NCBI GenBank assembly: GCA_036270095.1
Contig: DATBDE010000072.1
Coordinates: 1 to 64,000 of the forward strand
Source of the DNA: DATBDE01 sp036270095
GTDB taxonomy: Bacteria; Actinomycetota; Thermoleophilia; Solirubrobacterales; Solirubrobacteraceae
Direction of reading: 5' to 3'
DNA: 64,000 bases
Under the pieces are notes generated by a model. It worked only from the letters and a program-made list of their open reading frames with translations. It was not told where the DNA came from and ran no database searches. A program made the translations under genes and the position numbers. Positions 8,631 through 17,286 of this stretch are shown here, piece after piece; position 1 is the stretch's first letter, and each line of letters starts with the position of its first letter.

Positions 8631-9610
8631 GCGTTCTCTACGCCGCCACCGGGGACGCCATCGCCCGCATCACCCTCGAGGGCGGGGCCGCCGCCTCGGC
8701 CGTGGTCGGCCTCGAGGGCAGCGGCGCCTGCTGCCTGGCCGTCGACCCGCTCGAGCCCGACCGCGTCTACGTCGGCACCTTCGACCATGGGGTGCGCGTG
8801 TCCGACGACGGCGGCGTGAGCTGGCGCGAGCCCGACGCGCGCCCGGCCGACGAGCGCGTGCTCGCGCTTGCGGTGTCGCGCGCGGCCGACGTCGCCTACG
8901 CCGGCACCGAGCCGTCCAACCTCTACCGCTCGGAGGACGCCGGGCGCACGTGGGAGCTGCTGCCCGCCTTGCGCGAGCTGCCCAGCGAGCCGGAGTGGTC
9001 GTTCCCCGGCCGCCCGTGGACGCACCACGTGCGCACGATCGCGCTGCACCCGGCCGACGCGGCCACGCTGCTCGTCGGCGTCGAGCTCGGCGGCGTGATG
9101 CGCTCGACCGACGGCGGCGCGAGCTGGGCCGACCACAACCCGCAGGCGCCGCGCGACGCCCACGAGATGGCCACCCACCCGCTCGCCCCCGACCGCGTCT
9201 ACGAGGCCGCCGGCGACGGCGTCGCCCGCTCCGAGGACGCCGGCGCGAGCTGGACCCACGTCGAGGCCGGCCTGGACCGCGGCTACGCCTGGGCCACCGC
9301 GGTCGACCGCGACGACGCCGACCTCTGGTACGTCGCGGTCAGCACCGGCCCGTTCGTCGCCCACGGCCGGGGCGACGGCGAGGCGCGCGTCATGCGCACG
9401 CACAACGGCGGCTGGTCGCCGACCGGCAGCTGGGGCGACACGCCCGAGCTGCGGCGCATGCCCTACGCGCTGGCCACGCTGTCGGGCCGCCCCGGCGTCG
9501 TCGTCGCGGGCCTGCGCGGCGGGCTGCTCATGGCCAGCGAGGACGCGGGCGAGAGCTGGACCCGGCTCGACCTCGAGCTGCCCGACGTCGTCGCGATGGC
9601 CGCGCCCTAG
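8627..9610 (+). CDS. BNR/Asp-box beta-propeller protein
   Basis: A 327-aa protein starting with TTG inside the stop of the MarR gene. It has five Asp-box motifs: SDDGGVSW, SEDAGRTW, STDGGASW, SEDAGASW and SEDAGESW. These mark blades of a sialidase/Vps10-like beta propeller. No signal peptide or membrane helix is visible, so it should be cytoplasmic, unusual for a family that is often secreted. Catalytic residues of true sialidases are not recognisable, so a binding or scaffold role is as likely as an enzymatic one. Coupling to marR and proximity to the efflux pump suggest it belongs to that stress module. Its end overlaps the next convergent gene by 4 nt. Confidence 0.75.
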   Translation: MSVLYAATGDAIARITLEGGAAASAVVGLEGSGACCLAVDPLEPDRVYVGTFDHGVRVSDDGGVSWREPDARPADERVLALAVSRAADVAYAGTEPSNLYRSEDAGRTWELLPALRELPSEPEWSFPGRPWTHHVRTIALHPADAATLLVGVELGGVMRSTDGGASWADHNPQAPRDAHEMATHPLAPDRVYEAAGDGVARSEDAGASWTHVEAGLDRGYAWATAVDRDDADLWYVAVSTGPFVAHGRGDGEARVMRTHNGGWSPTGSWGDTPELRRMPYALATLSGRPGVVVAGLRGGLLMASEDAGESWTRLDLELPDVVAMAAP

Positions 9611-10461
9611 CTCGCGGCCGGGAAGCGGCCGAGCTGCGACCACGCCGCCGGCGTGGTGCCGTTGAAGTCGTAGAGGCTCGCGCCGATCGCGCCGCCGGCG
9701 CGGGCGGCGCGCACGTAGGCCGCGACCTCGGACGCGGTGGCGTGGTCGGCCTCGCCGCCGATCGGGTGCACGGGCGTGTCGGCCCCCACGATCGACTTGA
9801 TGGTGGAGATGTTGCGGCCCACGTAGCTGCGCACCGCGCCGGCGCCGTGCACGCGGAAGGTGAAGTAGGCCATGGGCAGGAAGACGTCGAAGTAGCGCGC
9901 GGTCTGGGCGTAGGGGAAGCCCGGCCAGTAGAGGGCGCCGGCCTCGGGCACGATGGCGCCGAGCGGGTAATCGGGGCCGACCGAGCGGCGCAGGTTGGCG
10001 GCCAGCCGGCCCTGGAGCCGGTTGCGGCGTGGGATCGAGCCGACCTCGGTGGCCTCGATGTCGAGCGCAAAGCCGTCGAAGCGCTGCGCCGTCGGGGTGG
10101 TGAAGCCGATCGCGTTCAGGGATCGGCGCAGGTCGGTGCGCACCGGCTCGTACGAGGGCAGGTACCACGCCACGACCTTGATTCCCTGGGCGTGCGCGGC
10201 CTCGATCATCGCCGCCAGCGTCCCCGGGCGCACGATGTCCGTGCTCTGGCGCCAGTTCGAGGTCTCGAGGTACACCGTCTGCACGCCCTGCGCCTTCATG
10301 CGCGCCACGGCGCCGCCCGGGTCGTCGAGCGTGCTCTTCGAGTAGATCGAGACCCACGTGCCCAGCCCGCGGTACGCGTCGACGGTCGGGACCGCGTTCG
10401 CCGTCGGCGGCGTCGGGCCGAAGGCGATAGCGGCGATGAGTGGGAGGGCGCGCAGCAGCAT
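9607..10461 (-). CDS. Secreted putative glycoside hydrolase-like TIM-barrel protein
   Basis: A 284-aa protein beginning MLLRALPLIAAIAFGPTPP, a Sec signal peptide probably cut near residue 23 (ANA-VP). The mature part has alternating strands and helices expected of a TIM barrel: GTWVSIYSK, GVQTVYLETSNW, GIKVVAWYLP, RFDGFALDIEATE and FDVFLPMAYFTF. The FALDIEATE and LPMAYF strands resemble GH18- or GH-D-like barrels, where an acidic residue at a strand end is catalytic; the exact acid is not established. The true ATG is at 10461; the frame extends 88 codons upstream only as the shadow of the next gene. It is divergent from the GH3-like gene by 21 bp, so the two promoters overlap and both act outside the membrane, perhaps on wall or polysaccharide glycans. 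Confidence 0.65.
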   Translation of the reverse strand: MLLRALPLIAAIAFGPTPPTANAVPTVDAYRGLGTWVSIYSKSTLDDPGGAVARMKAQGVQTVYLETSNWRQSTDIVRPGTLAAMIEAAHAQGIKVVAWYLPSYEPVRTDLRRSLNAIGFTTPTAQRFDGFALDIEATEVGSIPRRNRLQGRLAANLRRSVGPDYPLGAIVPEAGALYWPGFPYAQTARYFDVFLPMAYFTFRVHGAGAVRSYVGRNISTIKSIVGADTPVHPIGGEADHATASEVAAYVRAARAGGAIGASLYDFNGTTPAAWSQLGRFPAAS

Positions 10462-10482
10462 CGGCCTAGTCTCTTGCACGCC

Positions 10483-11625
10483 ATGACACCACGGGTGGTC
10501 CGTTCGTTGCGCCTGTTCGCCATCGTTGGCGCCCTGGCCGGCTGGGCGGCCCCGGCCGCAGGGGCCGATCGCGTCGCCGACCAGGCGGCCCGCTGGACCG
10601 AGCTCATCGGCACGCGAGTGCAGGACGCGCCCGACCCGATCGCCGGGCTCAGCGACGCTCAGCTCGCCGGCCAGCGGCTCGTGGTCGGGTTCGACGGGCG
10701 CAGCGCGCCGGGCGCGCTCCGGCACAAGGCCGCGGCAGGCGAGCTCGGCGGCGTGATCCTGTTCACGCGCAATGTGGGCTCGCGCAGCCAGGTGCGCCGG
10801 CTAGCGGCCTCGTTCCAGGCCACCGCGCGCCGGGCCCCCGGGGGCCGGCGGCTGCTGATCATGATCGACCAAGAGGGCGGGCAGGTCAGCCGCCTGCCCG
10901 GGCCGCCGGGGCGCTCACCGGCCGAGGTGGGGGACACCGACAGCGTCGCGGTGGCGCGCAGCGAGGGCCGGGCCACCGGGCGCAGCCTGGCCGGCGTGGG
11001 CATCAACGTCGACCTCGCGCCGGTGGTCGATGTCGCCCGGCCGGGCACCAACATGGACGATCTCGATCGGTCCTTCGGCCCGCGCACGGGGCGGGTCACG
11101 CGCCTGGCGACGGCGTTCGCGGCCGGCCTCGGGGCCGGCGGCGTGCTGTCGACGGCCAAGCACTTCCCCGGGCTAGGGCTGGCCCGCGGCGACGAGGACT
11201 TCCACCTCAACCGCATCGACGAGCCGCTGTCGCGCCTGCGCCGGGTCGACGAGCCGCCGTTCGTGCGGGCCCGCACGCAGCTGGTCATGGTCTCGACCGG
11301 GGTCTACCCGGCGCTCGACGACACACCGGCCCTGTTCTCGCGCCGGATCACGACCGGCGAGCTGCGCGACCACCTGGGCTTCACGGGCACGGCGATCACC
11401 GACGACCTGGAGGTGCCGGCGATCGCGCGCTCCGGGTCGCCGGCGACGCGGGCGGTCAGCGCGGCGCGGGCGGGCAACGACCTGCTGCTGTTCGCCCAGA
11501 ACGCCAGCAACGGGTTCGCGGCGGCGCGGGGCCTGGCCGCCGCCTTGGCCGACGGCGCGCTGGACCGCGCCGCGTTCGCGGCGGCGGCGCGGCGGACGCT
11601 GGACCTGCGGTCGGGGCTGCGCTAG
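10483..11625 (+). CDS. Glycoside hydrolase family 3, NagZ-like beta-N-acetylhexosaminidase (secreted)
   Basis: A 380-aa protein with an N-terminal signal peptide (VVRSLRLFAIVGALAGWAAPAAGA). The GH3 barrel follows: LGGVILFTRNVGS, LLIMIDQEGGQVSRL (substrate-binding D-x-E-G-G), NVDLAPVVDV, and AKHFPGLG, which corresponds to the NagZ K-H-F-P-G-H-G motif with the second His replaced by Leu. EDFH downstream is in the position of the NagZ D-S-H catalytic loop. ITDDLEVPAI carries the nucleophile Asp. NagZ removes N-acetylglucosamine from peptidoglycan fragments; secreted Gram-positive forms do so outside the cell. Changes in the KHFPGHG and DSH loops could alter specificity. It is divergent from another secreted hydrolase and ends 4 nt into the convergent map gene. 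Confidence 0.82.
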   Translation: MTPRVVRSLRLFAIVGALAGWAAPAAGADRVADQAARWTELIGTRVQDAPDPIAGLSDAQLAGQRLVVGFDGRSAPGALRHKAAAGELGGVILFTRNVGSRSQVRRLAASFQATARRAPGGRRLLIMIDQEGGQVSRLPGPPGRSPAEVGDTDSVAVARSEGRATGRSLAGVGINVDLAPVVDVARPGTNMDDLDRSFGPRTGRVTRLATAFAAGLGAGGVLSTAKHFPGLGLARGDEDFHLNRIDEPLSRLRRVDEPPFVRARTQLVMVSTGVYPALDDTPALFSRRITTGELRDHLGFTGTAITDDLEVPAIARSGSPATRAVSAARAGNDLLLFAQNASNGFAAARGLAAALADGALDRAAFAAAARRTLDLRSGLR

Positions 11626-12368
11626 GCCGCTGCGGTGAGGACCTGCGCGCCCTCGGCGCCCACGACGACCGTGTGCTCCTCGTGTGCGGACCGGCTGTGG
11701 TCGCGCGTGCGCACGGTCCAGCCGTCGCGGTCGACGTAGACCGCCGGGCTGCCGGCCACGATCATCGGCTCGATCGTGAACACCATGCCCTCGGTGAGGG
11801 TCAGCGTGCCCTCGGGGTCGGGCCAGTTGTAGACCGCCGGGTCCTCGTGCATGGCGCGGCCGATGCCGTGGCCATGCAGCTCGGGGACGACGTGGAAGCC
11901 GCGCGCCTCGGTCACGCGCTCGATGGCGCCGCCGACCTCGCGCAGCGTGGCGCCGGGCCGGACGGCGCGGAGGCCGGCCCGCAGGGCAGCGCGGGCTGCG
12001 GCCTGCAGGCGCTGAGCGGCAGCGTCGGCCGCGCCGACGGCGACCGTGGTGGCCGCGTCGGCGTGGTAGCCGTCGAGCTCGAGCGCGACGTCGAGCGTGA
12101 TGAGCTCGCCCTCGCGCAGCACGCGGTGGCCGGGGATGCCGTGCACGACCTCGTCGTCCACGCTCAGGCACACGGCGCCGGGATAGCGGTAGGTGATGAT
12201 CGGGCCGGAGCGGGCGCCGTGCGCGGCCATGGTCTCGGCGGCGAGGGCGTCGAGCTCGCCGGTGGTCACGCCCGGCCGCACCGCGGCCTCGAGCACGCGC
12301 AGGACCTCGGCCACGACGGCGCCGGCGCGGCGCAGGCCCTCGAGCTGCTCGGGCGTCTCGATCGACAC
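11622..12368 (-). CDS. map: Type I methionine aminopeptidase
   Basis: A 248-aa pita-bread-fold metallopeptidase that removes the initiator methionine in the cytoplasm. All five metal ligands are visible: Asp93 and Asp104 (TLDVALELDGYHAD), His167 (HGHGIGRAMHE), Glu200 (FTIEPM) and Glu231 (HEEHTVVV). His76 in VVHGIPG is the substrate-binding histidine. GTG at 12368 starts one base after the TGA of the ABC exporter gene, so the two are translationally coupled, an unusual partner for map. In many actinobacteria map lies in the secY-adk-map ribosomal region; several paralogues are common, and this is probably an accessory copy. Confidence 0.92.
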   Translation of the reverse strand: MSIETPEQLEGLRRAGAVVAEVLRVLEAAVRPGVTTGELDALAAETMAAHGARSGPIITYRYPGAVCLSVDDEVVHGIPGHRVLREGELITLDVALELDGYHADAATTVAVGAADAAAQRLQAAARAALRAGLRAVRPGATLREVGGAIERVTEARGFHVVPELHGHGIGRAMHEDPAVYNWPDPEGTLTLTEGMVFTIEPMIVAGSPAVYVDRDGWTVRTRDHSRSAHEEHTVVVGAEGAQVLTAAA

Positions 12369-12369
12369 G

Positions 12370-14139
12370 TCAGGCCGCCAGGCTCGGCTGCTCGAGGCCG
12401 TGGTCACGAGCGACGAGGGCGGCGTAGCGGCCGCCGCGGGCCAGGAGCTCGTCGTGGGTGCCGCGCTCGACGATCTCGCCGCTGTCGAGGACGAGGATCT
12501 GGTCGGCGTCGCGGATGGTGGAGAGCCGGTGCGCGATGGCCACCGTGGTGCGGCCCTCGGCGAGGGCGTCGAGCGCCTCCTGCACGGCGCGCTCGGTGCC
12601 GGTGTCGAGGGCGCTGGTGGCTTCGTCGAGGAGCAGGATGGGCGGGTTGCGCAGGATGGTCCGCGCGATCGCGATGCGCTGCTTCTCGCCCCCGGAGAAC
12701 CGGTAGCCGCGCTCGCCGACGACGGTGTCGTACCCCTCGGGCAGCGAGGCGATGAGATCGTGGATGCGCGCGGCGCGGGCCGCATTCTCGATCTCGCCGT
12801 CGCCGGCCTCGGGCCGGGCGAAGCGCAGGTTCTCGCGCACGCTGGCGTGGAAGAGGTAGGTCTCCTGGGCGACCACGCCGAGGGCGTCGGCCAGCGACGC
12901 GAAGCGCAGGTCGGCGATGTCCGTGCCGTCGATGGTCACCCGGCCGCGCTCGGGGTCATAGAGGCGGGCGAGCAGGTAGCCGAGCGTGGTCTTGCCCGAG
13001 CCGGTCTCGCCCACGATCGCGGTCTTGGTGCCGCGCGGCACCGCGAACGAGGCCCCGGCGATGGTCCAGTCGCCCTCGGCGTAGCGGAACCAGACGTCGT
13101 CGAAGGCGACCTCGCCGGTGATGGCCGGGCGATCGAGCGTGCGGGCGCCGGAGCGCTCGGTGATCTCGACCGGCAGGTCGAGGTACTCGAAGACGCGCTC
13201 GAACAGCGCCAGCGAGGTCTGCAGGTCGACCTGGACCTGCAGGAGCTGGCCGAGCGGGAAGAACAGCCGCGTCTGCAGCGTGGTGAAGGCGACCAGGGTC
13301 CCGATGGAGATCGTCGCCCCGCCGAAGCCCATGCCGGCGAACCAGTACACGAGCGCCGGCATGATGGCGAAGGTCGCCTGGATGCTGGCCATGACCCAGC
13401 GGCCGGCCATGCGCGAGCGCACCTCGAGGTCGGCCAGGTTGGAGGACTCGCCGCGGAAGCGGTCGGCCAGGTCGGGCGCGCGGCCCATGGTCTTGCCGAG
13501 CAAAATGCCCGAGACCGACAGCGACTCCTGGACGAGGCTGGAGATGTCGGACATCGACTGCTGGCGCTTCGCGGCGATGCGCTTGCGCTGTGCGCCCACG
13601 CGCTTGGTGAGCAGGACGAAGAACGGGACCAGGATCAGCGCGAAGACGGCGAGGCGCCAGTCGAGCAGGAACATGGCGACGACGGTCGCGATGACCGTCG
13701 TGAGGTTGGACGCCGTCGAGGTGGCGGTCGTGGTGACCACCGACTCGACGCCGCCGATGTCGTTGGCGATGCGCGACTGCACGTCGCCGGTCCTCGTGCG
13801 CGTGAAGAAGGCCAGCGACAGGCGCTGCAGGTGCTCGTAGACGCGCGTGCGCAGGTCGTGCATGACGCGCTGGCCCACCAGGTTGGAGAGCCAGGTCTGG
13901 CCGACGCCGAGCACCTGGGTGACGACGGCGATGGCGATCATGCCGCCGACCAGCAGGGTCAGGAGCTGGGCGTCCTTCTCCGGGATCGCCTCGTCGAGTA
14001 CGTCGCGCAGCAGGAAGGGCGAGATCATGCCCAGGCCCGCGGAGACGATGATCAGCGCGATGACCGCCAGCAGCTTGCGCCGATAGGGCCGGAACAGTGG
14101 GCGGATACGCTGGAGCGTGGAGCGAGCTGGCACCTGCAT
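12370..14139 (-). CDS. ABC exporter, fused permease-ATPase (MsbA/LmrA-like half-transporter)
   Basis: A 589-aa protein with six membrane helices in residues about 20-310 (AVIALIIVSAGLGMISPF, LVGGMIAIAVVTQVLGVG and others) and a C-terminal ABC ATPase. Walker A is GETGSGKTT, the signature SGGEKQRIAIAR, Walker B ILLLDEATSALD and the H-loop AIAHRLST. It should work as a homodimer or heterodimer exporting lipids or hydrophobic drugs. ATG 14139 (MQVPARSTLQ) is preferred over an upstream TTG at 14166, which lies inside a 9-bp palindrome that looks like an operator. The map gene follows at a distance of one base. No adjacent regulator gene is present, so the binding protein must be encoded elsewhere. 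Confidence 0.92.
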   Translation of the reverse strand: MQVPARSTLQRIRPLFRPYRRKLLAVIALIIVSAGLGMISPFLLRDVLDEAIPEKDAQLLTLLVGGMIAIAVVTQVLGVGQTWLSNLVGQRVMHDLRTRVYEHLQRLSLAFFTRTRTGDVQSRIANDIGGVESVVTTTATSTASNLTTVIATVVAMFLLDWRLAVFALILVPFFVLLTKRVGAQRKRIAAKRQQSMSDISSLVQESLSVSGILLGKTMGRAPDLADRFRGESSNLADLEVRSRMAGRWVMASIQATFAIMPALVYWFAGMGFGGATISIGTLVAFTTLQTRLFFPLGQLLQVQVDLQTSLALFERVFEYLDLPVEITERSGARTLDRPAITGEVAFDDVWFRYAEGDWTIAGASFAVPRGTKTAIVGETGSGKTTLGYLLARLYDPERGRVTIDGTDIADLRFASLADALGVVAQETYLFHASVRENLRFARPEAGDGEIENAARAARIHDLIASLPEGYDTVVGERGYRFSGGEKQRIAIARTILRNPPILLLDEATSALDTGTERAVQEALDALAEGRTTVAIAHRLSTIRDADQILVLDSGEIVERGTHDELLARGGRYAALVARDHGLEQPSLAA

Positions 14140-14148
14140 AGGGTAGCA

Positions 14149-14171
14149 AATAGTTGGAGCCGCCAACTATT
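14149..14171. promoter_or_regulatory. Perfect 9-bp inverted repeat, probable repressor operator
   Basis: The arms AATAGTTGG (14149-14157) and CCAACTATT (14163-14171) are perfect inverted repeats around AGCCG. The site is AT-rich, lies 9 bp upstream of the ATG of the ABC exporter and would overlap its promoter or leader. TAGTTGG/CCAACTA half-sites are typical of MarR or PadR winged-helix dimers. No such gene is adjacent. Confidence 0.65.
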
Positions 14172-14189
14172 CGCGGACCAGCGCGCCAG

Positions 14190-14979
14190 GACCGCGGCCC
14201 CGCTCGGTGCTTGGTCAACAACACGCGGACCCTGGTCCCGTTGTCGTCGGGCGGCAACGTGCCACGTCCGGCCCGGTCGAGGCGCAGCGTCCGGTAGGCC
14301 CCGCCGGTGCTCACCTGGGTCTCGACCTTGTGCACCGCGGGGCCGCCGACGTCGAGGTCGACCTTGTCGTCGCGCCCTCGCACGGGTACTTGAGGACCCC
14401 GTTTCCGCCCGACTGGCAGTCCAGGCCGCCGATGCCCAGCGCCAGGTCGGCGACGGACGACCCCTCGTGCGGCGTCCCCAGCGTGGTCAGCGAGGTGATG
14501 GTCACCCCGGGGTAGTTGGCCGACTGGGTGATGGCCGAGCGCGACCAGATGCCGCCGTCGGGGTGCCCGACGAGCTGCACGTCGGTGATCCCGTAGTCCG
14601 GGTTGACGAACGCCAGGAACTGCCCCAGGCGCTGCCCGTTCTGGTCGACTTCGCCGCCCGTGTTGACGGTCACGTCCGGCGGCGGCGCCTGCTGCCCGGG
14701 CCGACGCAGGGCGACGGCGCGTTGCCGGGCGCGTTGCCGTCGGAGTTCGGGCCCTCCGGCGCCGTGAACACCGGATAGCCGGCCGCCTTGAGCGCGGGCG
14801 CAACCGAGAGGCTCCACGTGTCGCCCTCCTTGCCGGCGCAGCTCGGGTCGGGGGTCGAAAACGGCGTCGAGGTGGTGAAGCCGGAGACCAGTACCACCGC
14901 GCTGCTGGCCGACGCCGCCGGCGCGGCGACGCCGAGCGCGAGGAGGGCGAGAAGCGGCAGGAGGCGGCGGATGGGCCAC
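14190..14979 (-). pseudogene. Degraded secreted lipase/esterase (alpha/beta hydrolase)
   Basis: Three minus-strand frames join to one protein. The first gives a signal peptide (RRLLPLLALLALGVAAPAAS) and VVLVSGFTTSTPF, the strand and oxyanion region of a lipase, then PEGPNSDGN. The reading then shifts near 14690 to LGQFLAFVNPDYGITDVQLV-GHPDGGIWSRS and TSLTTLGTPHEGS, and near 14375 to DLDVGGPAVHKVETQVS. The nucleophile elbow should be G-H-S-x-G-G; here it is G-H-P-D-G-G, so the catalytic Ser is lost. There is also no good start codon in the signal-peptide frame, and the C-terminus runs into the exporter promoter. Two shifts plus a lost nucleophile argue for a true pseudogene. It was probably a secreted triacylglycerol lipase. 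Confidence 0.75.
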
Positions 14980-14980
14980 C

Positions 14981-15784
14981 CTAGCCCGCAGGCGCGGGCC
15001 GGGTGTAAAGGCGCCGCCGCCGCAGCGCGAGCAGCGAGTCCACGCCCAGCGCGAGCGCCACCGGCACCGTGGCCGGCAGCGTGTCCAGCGTCCAGAACAG
15101 CAGGCCGAAGGCCACGCCGATGACCGCCGTGGCCAGCGCGATCCGTCCCTGGGGCCGGACCTGGCGGGCGAGCACGGCGCCGAGCGTGGCGGCGATGAAC
15201 AGATCGCCGTAGCCCATGGTCGAGCCCGCCAGCGAGGCCCGCTGGAACTGCGGCAGCCCGCCGGCGGTGCCGGCGATGTCGAGCAGGTGCGCGGCCGGCT
15301 GCAGGTTCTGCGAGAGCACGAGGATGGCGTCGATGACCGCCATGGCGACGATGCCCCAGCGCAGCCAGCTGACCGGCGCCACCGCCGCCAGCAGCACGCC
15401 GAGGGTCACGCAGCCCAGGCCGCTCAGCGCCAGCGTGGCCAGGTCGCCGACGACCGTGCCGCCCTCGGCCCAGGCCACGGCGAAGAACGGCACGACGAGC
15501 AGGGCCAGCAGCGGGCGCGCGCCGCGCATGCCCCAGCCCAGCGCGAGCGCCGCCAGCGGCGGCGTGGTGAACAGCGCGAGCCAGGCCAGCCGCTCGCCGG
15601 TCAGCGTGCCCGGCTGCACCGCGATGACCACGGCGACGATGGACGCGAAAGGCACCAGGGCCCACCAGCGGCTGCGCAGCCGTGCGAGCCAGGGGAGCTC
15701 GACGGCGCCCGTCCGCGGGAGCGCCACGAGGACCGCCTGGGCCAGCACCAGCACCACGTAGGTCCAGTCGAACGGCAGGGACAC
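14981..15784 (-). CDS. Polytopic membrane protein with presenilin-like GxGD features
   Basis: A 267-aa protein with about eight or nine membrane helices and almost no soluble loops. Helix around 143-158 contains VIDAILVLSQN with Asp152. About 40 residues later, STMGYGDLFIAATLGAVLA gives a G-Y-G-D motif with Asp194 at the start of the next helix. Near the C-terminus, LPATVPVALALG (236-247) resembles the P-A-L segment of presenilins. Asp in a helix, GxGD in the following helix and a Pro-Ala-Leu-like last helix are the three marks of GxGD intramembrane aspartyl proteases (presenilin, signal peptide peptidase and archaeal homologues). The first motif here is I-D instead of Y-D. It follows the phosphoesterase gene by 34 bp as the last gene of an ABC operon. 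A prepilin peptidase is less likely because its Cys motifs and methylase domain are absent. Protease activity is a hypothesis. Confidence 0.5.
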   Translation of the reverse strand: MSLPFDWTYVVLVLAQAVLVALPRTGAVELPWLARLRSRWWALVPFASIVAVVIAVQPGTLTGERLAWLALFTTPPLAALALGWGMRGARPLLALLVVPFFAVAWAEGGTVVGDLATLALSGLGCVTLGVLLAAVAPVSWLRWGIVAMAVIDAILVLSQNLQPAAHLLDIAGTAGGLPQFQRASLAGSTMGYGDLFIAATLGAVLARQVRPQGRIALATAVIGVAFGLLFWTLDTLPATVPVALALGVDSLLALRRRRLYTRPAPAG

Positions 15785-15818
15785 GCCACGAACCGTAGGG
15801 CCCCGGCGTTGCCGCGTA

Positions 15819-17285
15819 CTAAAGCCGCGGCAGGTACAGCACCGCGTTGCGGTCGCGGCGCGTGCCGCGGAAGCCCTGCGGCCGGCCGCCCTGGGCGTCG
15901 AGGAAGGCGAGTTGGCGCGCGATGCCGGGCAGGCTCGCCGGGCCGCCGGCGATGTCGAGCATCCACGTCTGCAGGGCCACGCCGCCGTCGGCCGTGCGCA
16001 CGAGCCGCAGCATGCGCGCCTGCATGGGCCAGTCGGCCAGCGAGCTGGTGGAGATCAACCAGTAGCCGCCCGCCGCCGTGCGCCGGGGCGCGATGCGGTT
16101 CTTGTGCGTGTCGCCGCTCAGCGCGGCCACGACATGGCGGTCGCGGTCCAGCAGCGCGAGCGCGGCGCGCCCGCTCGCCGACCGGGGGAGCGGCGCGTGC
16201 GAGACGACCACGACCCAGCGGTTGCCGGCCGCGCGCAGCTGCTGCGCCAGCCAGCCGAGCTGGGCGGGGCTGAGCGCGAAGGCGTCGCGGTCGCGCTCGA
16301 TCCCATCGAGCACGATGCCGCGCACCGACGGGCCGGCGTCGAACGTGTAGTCCATGCGCGGGCCGCCGCCCTTTGGCGCGGCGCTCGCGCCGCGCAGGCG
16401 GGCCACGAGCTCGCTGGGGGAGAGGAGCCGGCGGTCGGGATCGGGCGCGACCCGCACGCTGCGCCCCGGCAGCGCCCCGCCGCGCAGCAGCGCGGCCACG
16501 GCCGCGGGCGGGTCGGCGCGCAGCGCGTCGGCCGAACGCAGGCGCGACCGGTCGACCTCGACCAACCGCCGGTCGCCGGTGGCCAGCTGCTGCAGCGCCG
16601 GCGTGGGCGGCACCTCACCCTCGACCAGGAGGTCGTGGTTGCCGGGCACCGGGTACCAGGGCGCGCGCAGGCCGGGGGAGAGGAACGGCGCCGTCGCCCG
16701 CGCCAGCAGGTCAGGGATCCGCGGCGCGTCCAGCCCGGGGCGGTAGAAGGCGGGGTCAGGATCGGAGGCCTGCTGCGGGCCCTGGTAGCCGGGCGCGCCG
16801 GAGTCCGGGCGCACGCGACCGCCGTGCACGATCCGCAGCGCCTGGTCGAGCTCGTCGGCCTGGTCGTCATCGATGAGGTCGCCGCCCTCGATGACCGCCG
16901 TCGGCTTCGCGGCGTCGATCGCCCGGACCGCGCCCGCGAGCACCTGGCCGCTGAGCGCCTCCTGGGGGCGGAAGGTCGAGGAGAACGGCGGCCCGAGCCG
17001 ATCGAGCAGCGACGCCCGCGCCGGCGACTCGGGGTCGCGCACATGGACGTCGGTGACGAAGCCCAGCGTGGCCAGCGTGCCCACGGGGCGCGAGGCGGGC
17101 GCGAGCTCCGTGCGCGCCACCATCGGCTCGCCCCGGCCGCGCTCGAGGGTGCCGTCGCCGTTGCGGTCGACCCAGGTGGCGCGCAGCGTCGACGTCGCCG
17201 GGTTGTCGTCGTCGTGCGAGGACGCGGCGCCGCAGCCCGCGAGCGCGAGCGTCGCGAGCAGGGCGAGGGCGGAGGCGCGGGTCAT
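15819..17285 (-). CDS. Calcineurin-like metallophosphoesterase lipoprotein
   Basis: A 488-aa exported protein. The N-terminus [20 protein letters not shown] is a lipoprotein signal with lipobox L-A-G-C, so the mature protein should be anchored outside the membrane. The metallophosphoesterase motifs appear in order: DVHVRD (D-x-H), EGGDLIDDD (G-D), PGNHDLL (G-N-H-D), VVSHAPL (H) and SGDTHKN, where the usual G-H-x-H reads G-D-T-H. A long insert separates the GNHD and HAP motifs. Such enzymes hydrolyse phosphodiesters or phosphomonoesters with two metal ions. ATG 17285 is one base after the stop of the permease gene, making ATPase, permease and phosphoesterase a tight operon. The substrate may be a lipid or wall phosphate moved by the transporter. 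Confidence 0.85.
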   Translation of the reverse strand: MTRASALALLATLALAGCGAASSHDDDNPATSTLRATWVDRNGDGTLERGRGEPMVARTELAPASRPVGTLATLGFVTDVHVRDPESPARASLLDRLGPPFSSTFRPQEALSGQVLAGAVRAIDAAKPTAVIEGGDLIDDDQADELDQALRIVHGGRVRPDSGAPGYQGPQQASDPDPAFYRPGLDAPRIPDLLARATAPFLSPGLRAPWYPVPGNHDLLVEGEVPPTPALQQLATGDRRLVEVDRSRLRSADALRADPPAAVAALLRGGALPGRSVRVAPDPDRRLLSPSELVARLRGASAAPKGGGPRMDYTFDAGPSVRGIVLDGIERDRDAFALSPAQLGWLAQQLRAAGNRWVVVVSHAPLPRSASGRAALALLDRDRHVVAALSGDTHKNRIAPRRTAAGGYWLISTSSLADWPMQARMLRLVRTADGGVALQTWMLDIAGGPASLPGIARQLAFLDAQGGRPQGFRGTRRDRNAVLYLPRL

Positions 17286-17286
17286 C

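Noticed and set aside
14981..15784. Prepilin peptidase as an explanation of the GxGD motif
   Set aside because: Prepilin peptidases have an N-terminal Cys-rich methylase part and a second Asp motif with different spacing, and no pilus genes are near.
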